A stretch of DNA of 64,000 bases from an uncultured Verrucomicrobiota bacterium (GCA_903876795.1 CAIRBK010000060.1:1-64000), one strand, 5' to 3'; shown: positions 9,222 to 17,905, counted from the stretch's first letter. The notes: a model not told the origin generated them from the letters alone. Made by a program: numbers and translations.

Positions 9222-9539
9222 CTACGTTGAGCAACCCTCCAGCTCCTGTTTTTTCAGGAATTTGGCATCGACGTAGAATGTCCCGAAGGGGACGTGGCTG
9301 GCGGCCGCGATGAACGCGGCGCGTTTCCAAGACCAGCGGTATTCCAGCATGGCCTGGAGCGTGACGGCCAGGTAGGCGAGGAAGAGCAGCCCGTGCGCCA
9401 TGCCGACGACACGCACGGCATACGGCTCGCCCCAGACATATTTCAGGGGCATGGCTACGCCCAGCAGGAGCAAAAAGGAGACGCCCTCCAAAAATGCGAC
9501 GATGCGGAGGCGGCCGATTGTGGTTGCAAGCAGTTTCAT
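9222..9539 (-). CDS. DUF3817 small integral membrane protein
   Basis: The 105-residue protein has three likely membrane helices: residues ~12-32 ('LEGVSFLLLLGVAM'), ~43-65 ('VGMAHGLLFLAYLAV') and ~74-92. The 'R..AFLEGVSFL.LL..AMPLKY' opening and the 'GMAHG.LF..Y' segment are characteristic of DUF3817 (YdzA-like) proteins, whose function is unknown. The start ATG at 9539 fits the family length. It stands alone between repeat B and a terminator region, so nothing about its role follows from the neighbours. Confidence 0.85.
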   Translation of the reverse strand: MKLLATTIGRLRIVAFLEGVSFLLLLGVAMPLKYVWGEPYAVRVVGMAHGLLFLAYLAVTLQAMLEYRWSWKRAAFIAAASHVPFGTFYVDAKFLKKQELEGCST

Positions 9540-9608
9540 AGGCGAAGGCTTTAACCCGACAAATCATCCGAGGTTCCGCGACAGGTTCGCGGTGGTGAAA
9601 AACAGGAA

Positions 9609-9638
9609 GGGCCCGCCGAAACCCCTAACGGCGGGCCC
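9609..9638. terminator. Rho-independent terminator (possibly bidirectional)
   Basis: A 10-bp perfect stem (GGGCCCGCCG / CGGCGGGCCC) with a 10-base loop is flanked by T-rich sequence on both strands (TCTGTTTTCT on plus, TTCCTGTTTTTC on minus). On the minus strand it lies between the GH3-like gene and the DUF3817 gene and probably ends the former transcript. Confidence 0.75.
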
Positions 9639-9654
9639 TCTGTTTTCTAATCCG

Positions 9655-9770
9655 GTTTTGAGGCCGGTTCCATGTTACCCCTGGACCCTGCCGAGGCAGG
9701 GAAGTCTGTCGGATAGGAATTAGCATCGGCTGTGCCAACCCTGCCACGGCCGCCAGACTGGGCTTTTTTA
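9655..9770 (+). ncRNA. Candidate structured RNA, unassigned
   Basis: This intergenic stretch has a strong hairpin, CCCTGC-CGAG-GCAGGG (9686-9701). A second CCCTGCC at 9739-9745 could pair with the same GGCAGGG, so two alternative folds exist. AGTCTG (9703-9708) can pair with CAGACT (9754-9759). The segment ends in GGGCTTTTTT (9761-9769), like an intrinsic terminator. No protein is supported here. It does not match any RNA family recognised by eye. Transcription itself is not shown. Confidence 0.35.
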
Positions 9771-9834
9771 GACGTGTGCCGAGGTCGCCGAGGAGCGCGC
9801 ATCGGCGGGCCGGCCGGGGAGGGCAAGGGGGAGT

Positions 9835-11487
9835 TCAGGCTTCGTCGTGAAAGCGGGCGGTTTGGGCCAGGCCGTCGGCGATTTCGCGGTCGCTGCGGCA
9901 GCGAGGCATCTTGTTTTGGCCGCCCCACTTGCCCTTGTTGCGCAGCCAGTGCTCGAAGACGCCGGGCATGACGAGTTTAACGTCGGGTGGCTCGAGTCCG
10001 CCGCCATTGCGCTTGGCTTCGTAGTCGTCGTTGAGTCGCTTCAACTCGGCGTCCAGCTCGATCGCAAGAACAGGACCGGTGGGCGTCTCGACGGTGTTGG
10101 GCTTGAGCTCGATCCACCATTGGTGGCGACCGCGGCGCTGGCCGATGGAGCTGTCGCTGAAGAGAGGGGCGACGTGGAAGTTCACAATCGTCCAGTCGTG
10201 CCGTTGGCAGACGGCGATGAGGGCATCGGTGAGCTCTTTTTCGATCACATGTTCACCGAAGGCGCTCAGTTGCAGCGCGGTGCGGCCCACATAGACGATG
10301 CGGGGGATGTCGGTGGAGACGAAGCGCACGACGTCGCCGATGACGTAGCGGGTGAGGCCGGCGGGGGTGCTGAGCACGAGCACATAATCGACCCCGGCGC
10401 GCACGCCGGCGAGGGGCACGGTCTGCCTGCCGAGGTGCGGGAGGTTGCCGGGCTGATAATCTTTGAAGGGGAGGAACTCGAAGAAGAGGCCCGCGTCGGT
10501 CATCAGGCGCAGGCCGAGGGAGGCGGCGGCGTCCTGCGTGGCGATGAAGCCCTCGGAAGCCGGATAGACTTCGTGAAAGTGGATGGTCGGGCCGATGTGG
10601 GCGCGCAATTCCTCGACGAACGGGCCCACGGGCACGCCGCCGTGGATGAGGCATTCGAGGTTGGGCCAGACCTCCTGGAGGTTGGCGAATTCCCGGCCGG
10701 AGCCGGCGGCGGCGCGGGCCTTGACGGCTTCGGCGAGGATGAGCACCCAGCTGGGGATGCCGGCGAGGAGGGTGATGTCGCGGTTCCAGGTGCGCTCGGC
10801 GATGGCTTGGATCTTGGCCGGCCAGTCGGCGATCTGGGCGATGTCCTGGCCGGGCTCGTAGAGGTGTTTCTCGACCCAGCCGGGGAGATTGAGGGCGGTG
10901 ATGCCGCTCAGGTCGCCGGCGAAGGCGGGGACGGCCTTGCACTCCTCAAGCCGGCTGAGGGTGGTGGAGCCGCCGAGGAAGAGATGTTTGCCGCGAAAAA
11001 CCCCGGCGTGGCCGACGCGGGCGGTGTAGTAGAGCAGGGAGTCGAGCCCGGCCTTGCGGAAGTGCGCCAGCATGCCGTCGGTGATCGGCAGGTATTTGGT
11101 GCGGCCGGCGGTGGTGCCGGAGGAGACCGCGTAGAAACTGCAGCGGCCCGGCCAGAGCACGTCGGCCTCGCCGGTCTTCATGCGATCGATGAAGGGGAGC
11201 AATCCCTCGTAGGTCTGCAACGGCACGCGGGCCTGAAAATCCGCGTAGGTCATGCCGGACTCGATGCCGTGGATGCGACCGTAGGCGGTGGCCGCGAGTC
11301 GTGCGCAAAGCGAGGCCAGCGTGCGCTCCTGGGCGGGCACGGCGTCACGGCCGTCCTGCAGCCTGCGCTCGGCGCGGGCGGTGAGGAAGTTGACTCCCAC
11401 GGTGAGCAGGCTGCGCGTCGGCGAAAGCATGGAGGGCGGCTGCCTTTTAAGCAGCGGCGCACGGGGGGGCGTCGCAAGAGAATTCAT
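9835..11487 (-). CDS. GH3-like acyl-acid-amide synthetase family protein
   Basis: The 550 residues match the GH3 auxin-responsive-promoter family, adenylate-forming enzymes best known in plants for joining acids such as jasmonate or auxin to amino acids. Bacterial members have no settled substrate. Visible family features are 'YGRIHGIESGMTYADFQARVPLQTYEGL', written here only as its ends 'YGRIHGIE' and 'VPLQTYE', 'FYAVSSGTTAGRTKYLPIT' with the P-loop-like SSGTTxGxxK (ATP/AMP binding), 'VYPASEGFIA', and 'YVIGDVVRF' with the catalytic Asp. Its start overlaps the stop of the upstream hydrolase gene (11484-11487), so the two are co-translated. Confidence 0.9.
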   Translation of the reverse strand: MNSLATPPRAPLLKRQPPSMLSPTRSLLTVGVNFLTARAERRLQDGRDAVPAQERTLASLCARLAATAYGRIHGIESGMTYADFQARVPLQTYEGLLPFIDRMKTGEADVLWPGRCSFYAVSSGTTAGRTKYLPITDGMLAHFRKAGLDSLLYYTARVGHAGVFRGKHLFLGGSTTLSRLEECKAVPAFAGDLSGITALNLPGWVEKHLYEPGQDIAQIADWPAKIQAIAERTWNRDITLLAGIPSWVLILAEAVKARAAAGSGREFANLQEVWPNLECLIHGGVPVGPFVEELRAHIGPTIHFHEVYPASEGFIATQDAAASLGLRLMTDAGLFFEFLPFKDYQPGNLPHLGRQTVPLAGVRAGVDYVLVLSTPAGLTRYVIGDVVRFVSTDIPRIVYVGRTALQLSAFGEHVIEKELTDALIAVCQRHDWTIVNFHVAPLFSDSSIGQRRGRHQWWIELKPNTVETPTGPVLAIELDAELKRLNDDYEAKRNGGGLEPPDVKLVMPGVFEHWLRNKGKWGGQNKMPRCRSDREIADGLAQTARFHDEA

Positions 11488-12602
11488 GCCGCTTGCCGGA
11501 TCTTACGGGGTTTTAATGAGCCGTAGAAACGGCTGATCGGGGGGATGAAATTGGCGCTGTGAAAGATGAGCGAGGCGTGCTGCACGGGCGCGCCGCCGGG
11601 GTTGGCCAACGTCAGGCACCGGCCGCGGGGGAAGTAGGCGCGGTGGGCGGCGTTGAACGCGAAACGCGTGGGCGAACGGCGCTCGATGACGGCATCCTCG
11701 TCCTCGGCGAAGAGGACGAGCGCGGGTGCCTCGGTGAGCGGCAAGAGCTCCTGGGAGAAATAACTCGCGGGCGACACGAAGCCGCGCAGCGCGCCGGTGC
11801 GCTCGGCGGCGCCGCGGGCATCGACGCGGGCGATGGTCTCCATGACTGCGGAGTGCAGCCGGGTGAGCTCGGCGGCGGTCATGAGGGTGGCCAGGGCGGT
11901 CTTGTTCTGTGCGCCGGCGCCGAACATCCTGGAGAAAATGGTGCGCGACTTCTCGATCTGGCGGGGATCGATCTCGCCGCCATTGGCGTCGAGGTAGGGC
12001 TTGATTGCGCGGCCGAGGAGGGTGGAGGGCTTGGGTTCGCCGGGGACGAGCAGGTCCTCGACGCAGCCGATGGGGCTCACGAAGATAGCTCCGGCGATGG
12101 CCGCGTGACGACCGGCCATGCGGGCGCGTCGCAGCCAGTCAAGGACGAGACCGGAGCCGAAGCTCACCGAGAAGATCACCGGCGGCGTGCCATGGACGCG
12201 GCCGAGTTCCTCGACCAAGTCGTCGAGCTGGGCGAAAAACAGCTCGGCGGAAAAGCCGTTGCGCGGGTAATTGAGATAAAAAACGCTGCCGCGCCGCAGC
12301 AGCGTGCCGCGCAGGAGAAACACCTGCTCGGTCGCGTCGGGCACGAAGCCCCCGAGGACGATCGTGGGTGTGGGGCCCTTGCGGATTTCGCAGAGCACCG
12401 AAGCCATCTGGTGCGGTCCCGCACGACCGGCGCCGAGCACGGCTTCCTGGGCGGTGCGGACCCGCGGCGCGTGGGCCACCGGGAGAGGCGGGCGGAAGCG
12501 GTAACCCGTGGTGCGGATCAACGTGCGCAAAGGTTGCGCGGGCGAAACGCGACCGAAGGCGGCAAGCAGGGAAAGAGCGGGAGCTAGACTGAACTCGGGC
12601 AT
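11484..12602 (-). CDS. Alpha/beta-hydrolase fold protein paired with the GH3-like gene
   Basis: The 372-residue protein shows alpha/beta-hydrolase marks. These are strand 'TIVLGGFVPDAT' with an oxyanion-type loop, a nucleophile elbow 'FSVSFGSG' (serine in the Sm-x-Ser-x-Sm pattern), a likely acid in 'LVLFAEDEDAV', and a C-terminal His in 'VQHASLIF'. There is no signal peptide. The gene overlaps the GH3-like gene by four bases, so hydrolase and amide synthetase probably act on a shared metabolite, one making and one breaking an acyl bond. No specific substrate can be assigned. Confidence 0.65.
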   Translation of the reverse strand: MPEFSLAPALSLLAAFGRVSPAQPLRTLIRTTGYRFRPPLPVAHAPRVRTAQEAVLGAGRAGPHQMASVLCEIRKGPTPTIVLGGFVPDATEQVFLLRGTLLRRGSVFYLNYPRNGFSAELFFAQLDDLVEELGRVHGTPPVIFSVSFGSGLVLDWLRRARMAGRHAAIAGAIFVSPIGCVEDLLVPGEPKPSTLLGRAIKPYLDANGGEIDPRQIEKSRTIFSRMFGAGAQNKTALATLMTAAELTRLHSAVMETIARVDARGAAERTGALRGFVSPASYFSQELLPLTEAPALVLFAEDEDAVIERRSPTRFAFNAAHRAYFPRGRCLTLANPGGAPVQHASLIFHSANFIPPISRFYGSLKPRKIRQAA

Positions 12603-12777
12603 ACTGGTTGAACTTTGCTGATGGGAGGCGTCCGCAACCCCCGCAAAGGCAAACCAGCCGTGTCACCCAATGTTCACGCGGCCGAAACCCGGACGTAACA
12701 TCGGGGCGACCCCGCGAGGCCCGACCACCGGAGAGCTTGCGCGGGGACGGCGGGGGCGTTGCGATGGCCGCCCGTCC

Positions 12778-13566
12778 ATGCCCATCCCGCCCGTCATCCA
12801 CGAAGACGACACTCTGATCGCGTTCGACAAGCCCAGCGGCATGCTCGTCGCGCCCGATCGCTGGGACAAGACCCGCGAGAACCTCATGGGCTTGGTACAC
12901 GACAAACTCGGCCACGGCGTGGCCAACGTGCACCGCCTGGATGCGGACACCAGCGGCATCCTGCTTTGCACGAAGGACAAGGCCTCGCTGGATTTTGTGA
13001 GCGGGCAGTTCCAGTCAAAGACGGTGGCCAAGGTCTACCACGCGCTCTGCGTGGGTGCGCCGGCGCCGGAGTTGTTCGCCCGGTCCGAAGATCCTGAAGA
13101 GGCCCCGCCCACGCCGCTGGAGCCCGGCGAATTTTTCGTGGACCGCGACTTGATCGAGGACGAGGCGCACCCCGGCCGCATGCGCACGGTGCGCAAGCAC
13201 GGCAAGGCCAGCCAGACCATCGTGAAGGTGCTGGAACGTTTCGCGGGGTTCACGCTGGTCGAATGCCGCCCGCTGACAGGCCGCACTCACCAGCTGCGCG
13301 TCCATCTGCAATACAGCGGGCTGCCCATCCTCAACGACCCGTTCTACGGCGACGGCACGACCGAGTTGAAACTCTCGCGCCTGAAACGCGGCTACAAGGG
13401 CCGGGCCGACGAGAAGCCGTTGATCGCGCGCCTGGCCCTTCATGCGAGCCGGCTGACGCTCAAGCACCCGGGCACGCGGGAGCCGGTGACGATCACCGCG
13501 CCGCTGCCCAACGAGTTTGCGGTGGCGTTGAAATACCTGCGCAAGTTCGCGTCTGTCGCGGAGTGA
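12778..13566 (+). CDS. RluA-family pseudouridine synthase
   Basis: A 262-residue RNA pseudouridine synthase. The start at 12778 was chosen because the conserved domain begins right after it ('VIHEDDTLIAFDKPSGML'). The catalytic motif HRLDADTSG carries the essential Asp. Also visible are 'KVYHALC', 'LTGRTHQLRVHL' and 'GLPILNDPFYG', all standard for the RluA/RluC/RluD group. There is no S4 domain before the catalytic core, as in RluA and TruC. It modifies uridines in rRNA or tRNA; which site cannot be told. It stands alone, convergent with the TPR gene. Confidence 0.92.
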   Translation: MPIPPVIHEDDTLIAFDKPSGMLVAPDRWDKTRENLMGLVHDKLGHGVANVHRLDADTSGILLCTKDKASLDFVSGQFQSKTVAKVYHALCVGAPAPELFARSEDPEEAPPTPLEPGEFFVDRDLIEDEAHPGRMRTVRKHGKASQTIVKVLERFAGFTLVECRPLTGRTHQLRVHLQYSGLPILNDPFYGDGTTELKLSRLKRGYKGRADEKPLIARLALHASRLTLKHPGTREPVTITAPLPNEFAVALKYLRKFASVAE

Positions 13567-13587
13567 TGCCAAGGGTTGCGTGAATAA

Positions 13588-13700
13588 AGACCATCCGCAC
13601 GAAACGGCCCCGCCGATCCGCTGCGGATTCCCAACGCAGCGGAATCGCGGAACGATTTCGGTTTGGAGATCGTTCAAGCCTAACAGCATCCAGCCATTGG
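13588..13700 (-). repeat. Interspersed repeat family A, copy 2
   Basis: On the minus strand it begins CCAATGGCTGGATGCT and contains the hairpin TCCGCTGCG / CGCAGCGGA around TTGGGAATC, then GGGGCCGTTTCGT. It is homologous to 8922-9006 and 38877-38988. It lies about 10 bases after the stop codon of the TPR gene, in the same direction. The stem differs from copy 3 by paired changes that keep base pairing. Confidence 0.88.
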
Positions 13701-13710
13701 CATGAGGTAT

Positions 13711-14484
13711 TCAATTCAGCCGGGCCAGGGCCTCGCGGGCCCGGGCCTTGGCCGCCTCGTCGTGTTTGCCGACGGAGGGCAACGCCAAGCCGCGCGTAAA
13801 GGCCGCCCGAGCCTCATCCTTACGGCCGGCGGCCAGGCGGGCGAAACCCAGTTCCAAGTGGTGCGGGCCGGTCTGCGGCGCGAGCGCCACGGCGCGTTCC
13901 AGATGGGCGACCGCTTCCTGAACCGAGGCCTCGGGCAGGCCGCCGTAGATCAGGCGCACAAAAAAACGCGTGGCCGGCCCGAGCGTGGCGACCTCGTAGT
14001 GCCAGCGTCCGAGGATGTGGTGCGCCCAGTCGTAATCGGGCGAGAGCTTGAGGGCGCGCTCGGCCTCCTCTTTGACGAGGCGCGAGTAGCGGATCTTGGT
14101 GCGGGTGTCGCTGTAGACGGCAAGCGTGCCGTGGCAGACGGCGACCGACAGGATGTTCTCGGCGTTGCCCGGCTCCAGCGCGGCCGCCCGCAGCGCGTAA
14201 TCGAGCGCCAGTTGGGCCCGGCGCTTTTTCTCGGCCACGTCGCCGGCCGGCAAATCCACGATGGAATCGGAATACTGGCGCGCGATTTTTTGAAGGATGA
14301 ACGCGTCGCCCGGGCGGGCCTGGTCGGCCCGGAGAAAGAGGTCCAGCGCCGCCTGCGAATCAAGGCGTTGCTCGGCGGCGGCCGCCTCCCGAAGAAGGAC
14401 CTCGACCGGGGTCGCGCGGGCAACGGGCGCGACGGCCAGCAGCGCCAGGGCGCAGGTGAGGGTGACGAGGGCGAACGAAAACAT
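13711..14484 (-). CDS. Exported tetratricopeptide-repeat protein (RMD-like)
   Basis: About 257 residues from the ATG at 14484, chosen because a signal peptide starts there (MFSFALVTLTCALALLAVAP, cleavage near ARA-TP). The mature part is helical with TPR-like units ('ALDYALRAAALEPGNAEN', 'AERALKLSPDYDWAHHILG', 'AVALAPQTGPHHLELGFA'). The 'WAHHILGRWHYEVA' block resembles the regulator-of-microtubule-dynamics (RMD1-like) family found in eukaryotes and several bacteria. It probably works as a periplasmic protein-binding scaffold; the partner is unknown. It is divergent from the gene at 14712, with about 230 bp between them and no clear promoter seen. Confidence 0.75.
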   Translation of the reverse strand: MFSFALVTLTCALALLAVAPVARATPVEVLLREAAAAEQRLDSQAALDLFLRADQARPGDAFILQKIARQYSDSIVDLPAGDVAEKKRRAQLALDYALRAAALEPGNAENILSVAVCHGTLAVYSDTRTKIRYSRLVKEEAERALKLSPDYDWAHHILGRWHYEVATLGPATRFFVRLIYGGLPEASVQEAVAHLERAVALAPQTGPHHLELGFARLAAGRKDEARAAFTRGLALPSVGKHDEAAKARAREALARLN

Positions 14485-14711
14485 GTCCCTTAAACAACGT
14501 TTCGGACCGGCCCAGGGATGCATCGCTTGCAAATGAGCGCCCAACCCACAGGCCGCTTGCGCCGGGAGCGATCCTGCGTAGGATAGGCTTGTCCAGATCG
14601 TTCGTTGACAACAGGCCGCTTCCTCGGCGCGTCGCTCGCGGGCATGTCGATGGTGGCGGGTTCCAACACAATCAACCCGGTGCACGGGCACCCAGACGGA
14701 AAGTCATCACC

Positions 14712-15122
14712 ATGAAACTCTCTGCCTTGCTTGCCTCCCGTTCCACGATCCTCCGCCAGGCCGCGCTCGCCCATACGGCCGCCGCCTGGCTTGCGCTCCA
14801 CCACGCGTCCCTGCGCATCGCCGCCGCCGGCCTGCACGGGACCGTGCGCCTCCGCCAGGGCGATCCTGCCGCCGGCGAACTCCCGCTGGCCACGCTCACC
14901 TCGGAGTCCATCCGCCCCTCCGTGCTCGAAGAGCACTTCACCGACGACGACCTCCTCGCACTGGCCGACGCCGTGGCTTACGCGACCGATGTCGAGCGCG
15001 TCGATGCGGAGTTTGCGATTGAAAGTTTGGGCGAAACCCATGCCGCGCCGCTGCGACTCCGGTTGGAGCAGGCGGGGGTGACGCTGGACTACGACGCGTT
15101 GCCCACGGATTCGATGTCCTGA
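14712..15122 (+). CDS. Conserved hypothetical protein, 136 aa
   Basis: The ORF starts with MKLSALLASRSTIL and has coding-like high-GC third positions. No domain is recognised. It has no convincing signal peptide or membrane helix; the N-terminal half is alanine-rich and helical and the C-terminal half acidic ('EEHFTDDDLLALADAVAY'). It is 56 bp upstream of the DUF2937 gene on the same strand and may be co-transcribed. The gap between them is a GC-rich palindromic stretch. Confidence 0.6.
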   Translation: MKLSALLASRSTILRQAALAHTAAAWLALHHASLRIAAAGLHGTVRLRQGDPAAGELPLATLTSESIRPSVLEEHFTDDDLLALADAVAYATDVERVDAEFAIESLGETHAAPLRLRLEQAGVTLDYDALPTDSMS

Positions 15123-15178
15123 GCCGGGAGGGCCGCCCGCGCGCTTGCGCTCTCCGCGCGGGCGCGCGAGCGTCGGGC

Positions 15179-15748
15179 ATGAGCTGGACCGCACCGCTTC
15201 GACCTCTATTCCGCGCAGGCGAAGGCCTGCTGGACCGCGTGCTCTGCGTGGCGGGCGCGGTGGCGGCCGCCCAGTTGCCGGAGTTTATCCAGCAATACCT
15301 CCAGCGTCTCGGCGGCCGGCTCGACGAGGCCCGCCGCCAGCTGGCCGAGTTTGAGGCGGTGGCGCGACAGGCCAAACTCACCCTGCCGCAATTCATCGAA
15401 CGCACCGCCGCCAACGCCGACGGGGCGGTCGCGCGCCTCGGCGACGTGATGCGGGCGGCGATCGCGCGCGTGGAGGAGTTGTCCGCCGCCGAGGCCGCGC
15501 TGCGGCAGGCTTCGGCCTGGGACCGGCCGTTCGTGTTTTTTGCGCATCTCGACGGCGAGATCGCCCGGGCGACGCTGGACATTTTCCGGCCGGCGGTGCC
15601 GGCCACCGCCGAGGGGCTGGTTTATGCCGCCGCCGGCATGATCGCGCTCCTGGGTCTCTACCACGGGCTCGTCCGCCAGCCGATCCTGGCCGTCGCCCGT
15701 CGGCGGACGCTGCGGCGCGCCCGGGCGACGCCGGCGGGCCGGGAATAA
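15179..15748 (+). CDS. DUF2937 family membrane protein
   Basis: The 189 residues have the DUF2937 layout: N-terminal amphipathic or membrane stretch ('LLDRVLCVAGAVAAAQLPEFIQQY'; only the ends 'LLDRVLC' and 'PEFIQQY' are diagnostic), a long charged helix ('QRLGGRLDEARRQLAEFE'), and a C-terminal membrane helix near residues 145-165 ('VYAAAGMIALLGLYHGL'). Family function is unknown. It is followed 12 bases later by repeat B, copy 2. Confidence 0.8.
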   Translation: MSWTAPLRPLFRAGEGLLDRVLCVAGAVAAAQLPEFIQQYLQRLGGRLDEARRQLAEFEAVARQAKLTLPQFIERTAANADGAVARLGDVMRAAIARVEELSAAEAALRQASAWDRPFVFFAHLDGEIARATLDIFRPAVPATAEGLVYAAAGMIALLGLYHGLVRQPILAVARRRTLRRARATPAGRE

Positions 15749-15760
15749 ATCAGGGCCGCC

Positions 15761-15950
15761 CAGGGTGTGTTTCTGAAATAACACCGTGTAGCAGGGTCCG
15801 TCACCGGACGCCCGCCCTCAACCCAAACGCCCGGGGACGGGCGTCGCCACACACGGCGATCGTCGCCACTCCTCCGGGCAGGAGCCTGCTTGCCGGCGAT
15901 GATTCGGCACCGTCTAGCGGACCATCGCCCGGGGGCGAAGCCACCTGCAC
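15761..15950 (+). repeat. Interspersed repeat family B, copy 2
   Basis: It begins CAGGGTGTGTTTCTGAAAT and ends near GGCGAAGCCACCTGC, matching 9007-9193 in reverse over its whole length. It contains several short palindromes (for example CGGCGATCGTCGCC). It starts 12 bases after the DUF2937 stop codon in the same direction. The flanking bases 15951-16004 show no feature. Confidence 0.87.
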
Positions 15951-16004
15951 CGCCTGGGAACAGGTCAAACGGGTTCATGGCCGTTTTCTTTGCGTGGCCC
16001 GGGT

Positions 16005-16751
16005 TCAACCGCGCTTGCGCATCAGCACGTCGATCCCCTCGTAGAAAAACCCTTCCTCGTTGGGGTAGCGGCTCTTGAGGTTCTGGATCACCTCACCGGT
16101 CATCATGCCGCGATAGCGGTCGGAAAGCTCAGGATAAGTGTAGCCGTGGCAGAAACACAGGTCGAGGGGGCTGTCTTTGTAGATCCGCACATGATCTCCA
16201 TACATGAGCCGGTTTTGTCCGGAATCGCGGTAAACCCAGTCGAGAATTTGCTGGATGAGTTGCGGCGGGTATTTGCCGGAAAGCCACGCGGCCAGTTCCT
16301 GTTCGAGCATGAGCAGGTGACACCAGGGCGGCAGCACGATGTTCCAGTAGGTGCCGCCTGGCAGGTGCAGGTGGTGGCCGTAACAGGTCGACCAAAGCGG
16401 ACCGTGATGGGACAGGACGTAACCGCCCGGCTTGAGGATCCGGTGCATCTCGACCAGCGCGAGATCGAGATTCGGGATGTGTTCGAAGGCGCAGTTCGAG
16501 ACGATGACGTCGAAGGTGTTGTCCTCAAAATTCGTTTGGCGAATGTCGCCGGAAACGATCTGGCAACGAGGGGTGACGACGGTGTTCGGCCACATGGGAT
16601 TGAGGCCGATGGCGATCCTGGCTCCGAAATCCTCGGTGAGGCAGCGGATCAGATCGCCCTTTTTTTCGCAGCCCACATCCATGACCACCTTGTCGGTGAA
16701 GCCGTCGAAGAAAGGGGCGATGCCGGTGAGAAACGCGTGGTAGGGGTTCAT
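16005..16751 (-). CDS. SAM-dependent methyltransferase
   Basis: A 248-residue class I methyltransferase. Motif I is 'VVMDVGCEKKGD', the acidic loop appears as 'IAIGLNP', and the motif II/III region is 'DNTFDVIVSNCAFEHIPNLD', whose 'FDVIVSNCAFEHI' is typical of Methyltransf_11, followed by 'LKPGGYVL'. The start at 16751 was set by domain position. It is the last gene after the mot genes on the minus strand (50-bp gap), so it may belong to the flagellar operon. The target is unknown; small-molecule or glycan methylation is typical for this subfamily. Confidence 0.8.
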   Translation of the reverse strand: MNPYHAFLTGIAPFFDGFTDKVVMDVGCEKKGDLIRCLTEDFGARIAIGLNPMWPNTVVTPRCQIVSGDIRQTNFEDNTFDVIVSNCAFEHIPNLDLALVEMHRILKPGGYVLSHHGPLWSTCYGHHLHLPGGTYWNIVLPPWCHLLMLEQELAAWLSGKYPPQLIQQILDWVYRDSGQNRLMYGDHVRIYKDSPLDLCFCHGYTYPELSDRYRGMMTGEVIQNLKSRYPNEEGFFYEGIDVLMRKRG

Positions 16752-16801
16752 GTGATTGCGGCGGGGCGCGTTGGGCAAGGGCTTGCGAGGGGGCGGCGTG
16801 T

Positions 16802-17041
16802 TCAGCGGCCGGCGGCGTAGAGGCAGTCGATCTCGATGCGTTCGCCGCAGGCGCAGACGACGATGATGCGGGTGACGCGGTCGCCCTCGCGCACGCATTC
16901 GATGCGGGTGGCGTCGCTCTCGGCGTGTTTTTTCAACGCGGGTTTGGCTGCGGCCGGGATGAACGCGGCGGGCGCGGAAGAGGGGTCGGCTTTTGCGGCA
17001 GGGGCGTCAATGCGGGGGCGGTCAGTGAGAAAAGGCTTCAT
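16802..17041 (-). CDS. Small conserved protein downstream of motB
   Basis: A 79-residue protein with a proline/alanine-rich first half and a compact C-terminal half 'RVTRIIVVCACGERIEIDC', which has three cysteines (CxC...C) that could bind a metal. It follows motB by 12 bases, so it is almost certainly co-transcribed with the flagellar operon. No named family is recognised. Confidence 0.6.
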   Translation of the reverse strand: MKPFLTDRPRIDAPAAKADPSSAPAAFIPAAAKPALKKHAESDATRIECVREGDRVTRIIVVCACGERIEIDCLYAAGR

Positions 17042-17053
17042 CGGTGAGGCGGT

Positions 17054-17905
17054 CTAGGGGTTGGCGTGGGCGGGCGAGCCGGGCGCGGAAGAGATCCCGG
17101 GCGCGGGCGTGGCGACGGGAGGTTTCGCGGCGGCGGGGGTTTTGGCCCGTTGGCCGAGGCGGAGGCTCATGGTGACGCGCTGGTTGGATTCAGACGAAGG
17201 AGAGGCCATAGGGACGGGTCGGGTGTCGGCGTAGCCGGTGACGCGTTCGATGAGGCGGCCCTCGACGGCGTAGCGCACAAGGGCGCGGCGGGCGGCGTTG
17301 GCCCGGTCGGCGGAGAGCTCCCAGGCGGTGTAATCGGCGAGCGGCAGTTCGATGCCGGCACGGGTATGGCCCTCGATGACGACGTGGAACTGGTTGCGGT
17401 CGATCATCCAGGCGAGGCTTTGCATGACAAAATCGCCCCAGGAGGTGAACTTGGAGGTGCGATCCTCGAAGAGGGGATTTTTGGCGCGGTCGAAGAGGGT
17501 GATGCGTAGGCCGTCACTGGTGACCTGCACCTCGATGGGCTTGTCGGCGAGGGCGGAGTCGATGTTGAGGAGCTTGTAGACGTCCTTGGCGACGGAGTTG
17601 AGGAACTGGAGGTCGATGGTCTCGGCGGAGGAGGATTTGGCGCCGGCGGACTCGGTCGTCTTTTTTTCGTCGCTGGAGCTCTTGCTGCTGACGGGTTTGT
17701 TGGCGTCGAAGTTAAGCAGGCCGGCCTTGGCCTGGAGGGGAGACTTGAAGGGAGACTGGAAATACTGGGAGGTGGCGATGAGCACCTCTTTGTCCTGGGA
17801 GCAGATCCAGAGCACCATGAAGAGGGCCATCATGGCGGTGACGAAGTCGGCGTAGGCGACTTTCCAGGCGCCACCGTGGTGGGCGGCTGCTTTTTTGCGG
17901 GCCAT
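17054..17905 (-). CDS. motB: Flagellar motor stator protein MotB
   Basis: The stator subunit that anchors the motor to peptidoglycan and forms the ion channel with MotA. It has 283 residues, with a single membrane helix near residues 18-38 ('VAYADFVTAMMALFMVLW') carrying the conserved ion-binding Asp. A linker of about 80 residues and a C-terminal OmpA/MotB peptidoglycan-binding domain follow ('HVVIEGHTRAGIE', 'LSADRANAARRALV', 'RVTGYADTRP'). The gene starts 14 bases after motA. Confidence 0.93.
   Translation of the reverse strand: MARKKAAAHHGGAWKVAYADFVTAMMALFMVLWICSQDKEVLIATSQYFQSPFKSPLQAKAGLLNFDANKPVSSKSSSDEKKTTESAGAKSSSAETIDLQFLNSVAKDVYKLLNIDSALADKPIEVQVTSDGLRITLFDRAKNPLFEDRTSKFTSWGDFVMQSLAWMIDRNQFHVVIEGHTRAGIELPLADYTAWELSADRANAARRALVRYAVEGRLIERVTGYADTRPVPMASPSSESNQRVTMSLRLGQRAKTPAAAKPPVATPAPGISSAPGSPAHANP

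Noticed and set aside
9847-11526. A 559-codon plus-strand open frame opposite the GH3-like gene
   Set aside because: The minus strand encodes a clear GH3 family protein; the antisense product is low-complexity and unlike any protein.
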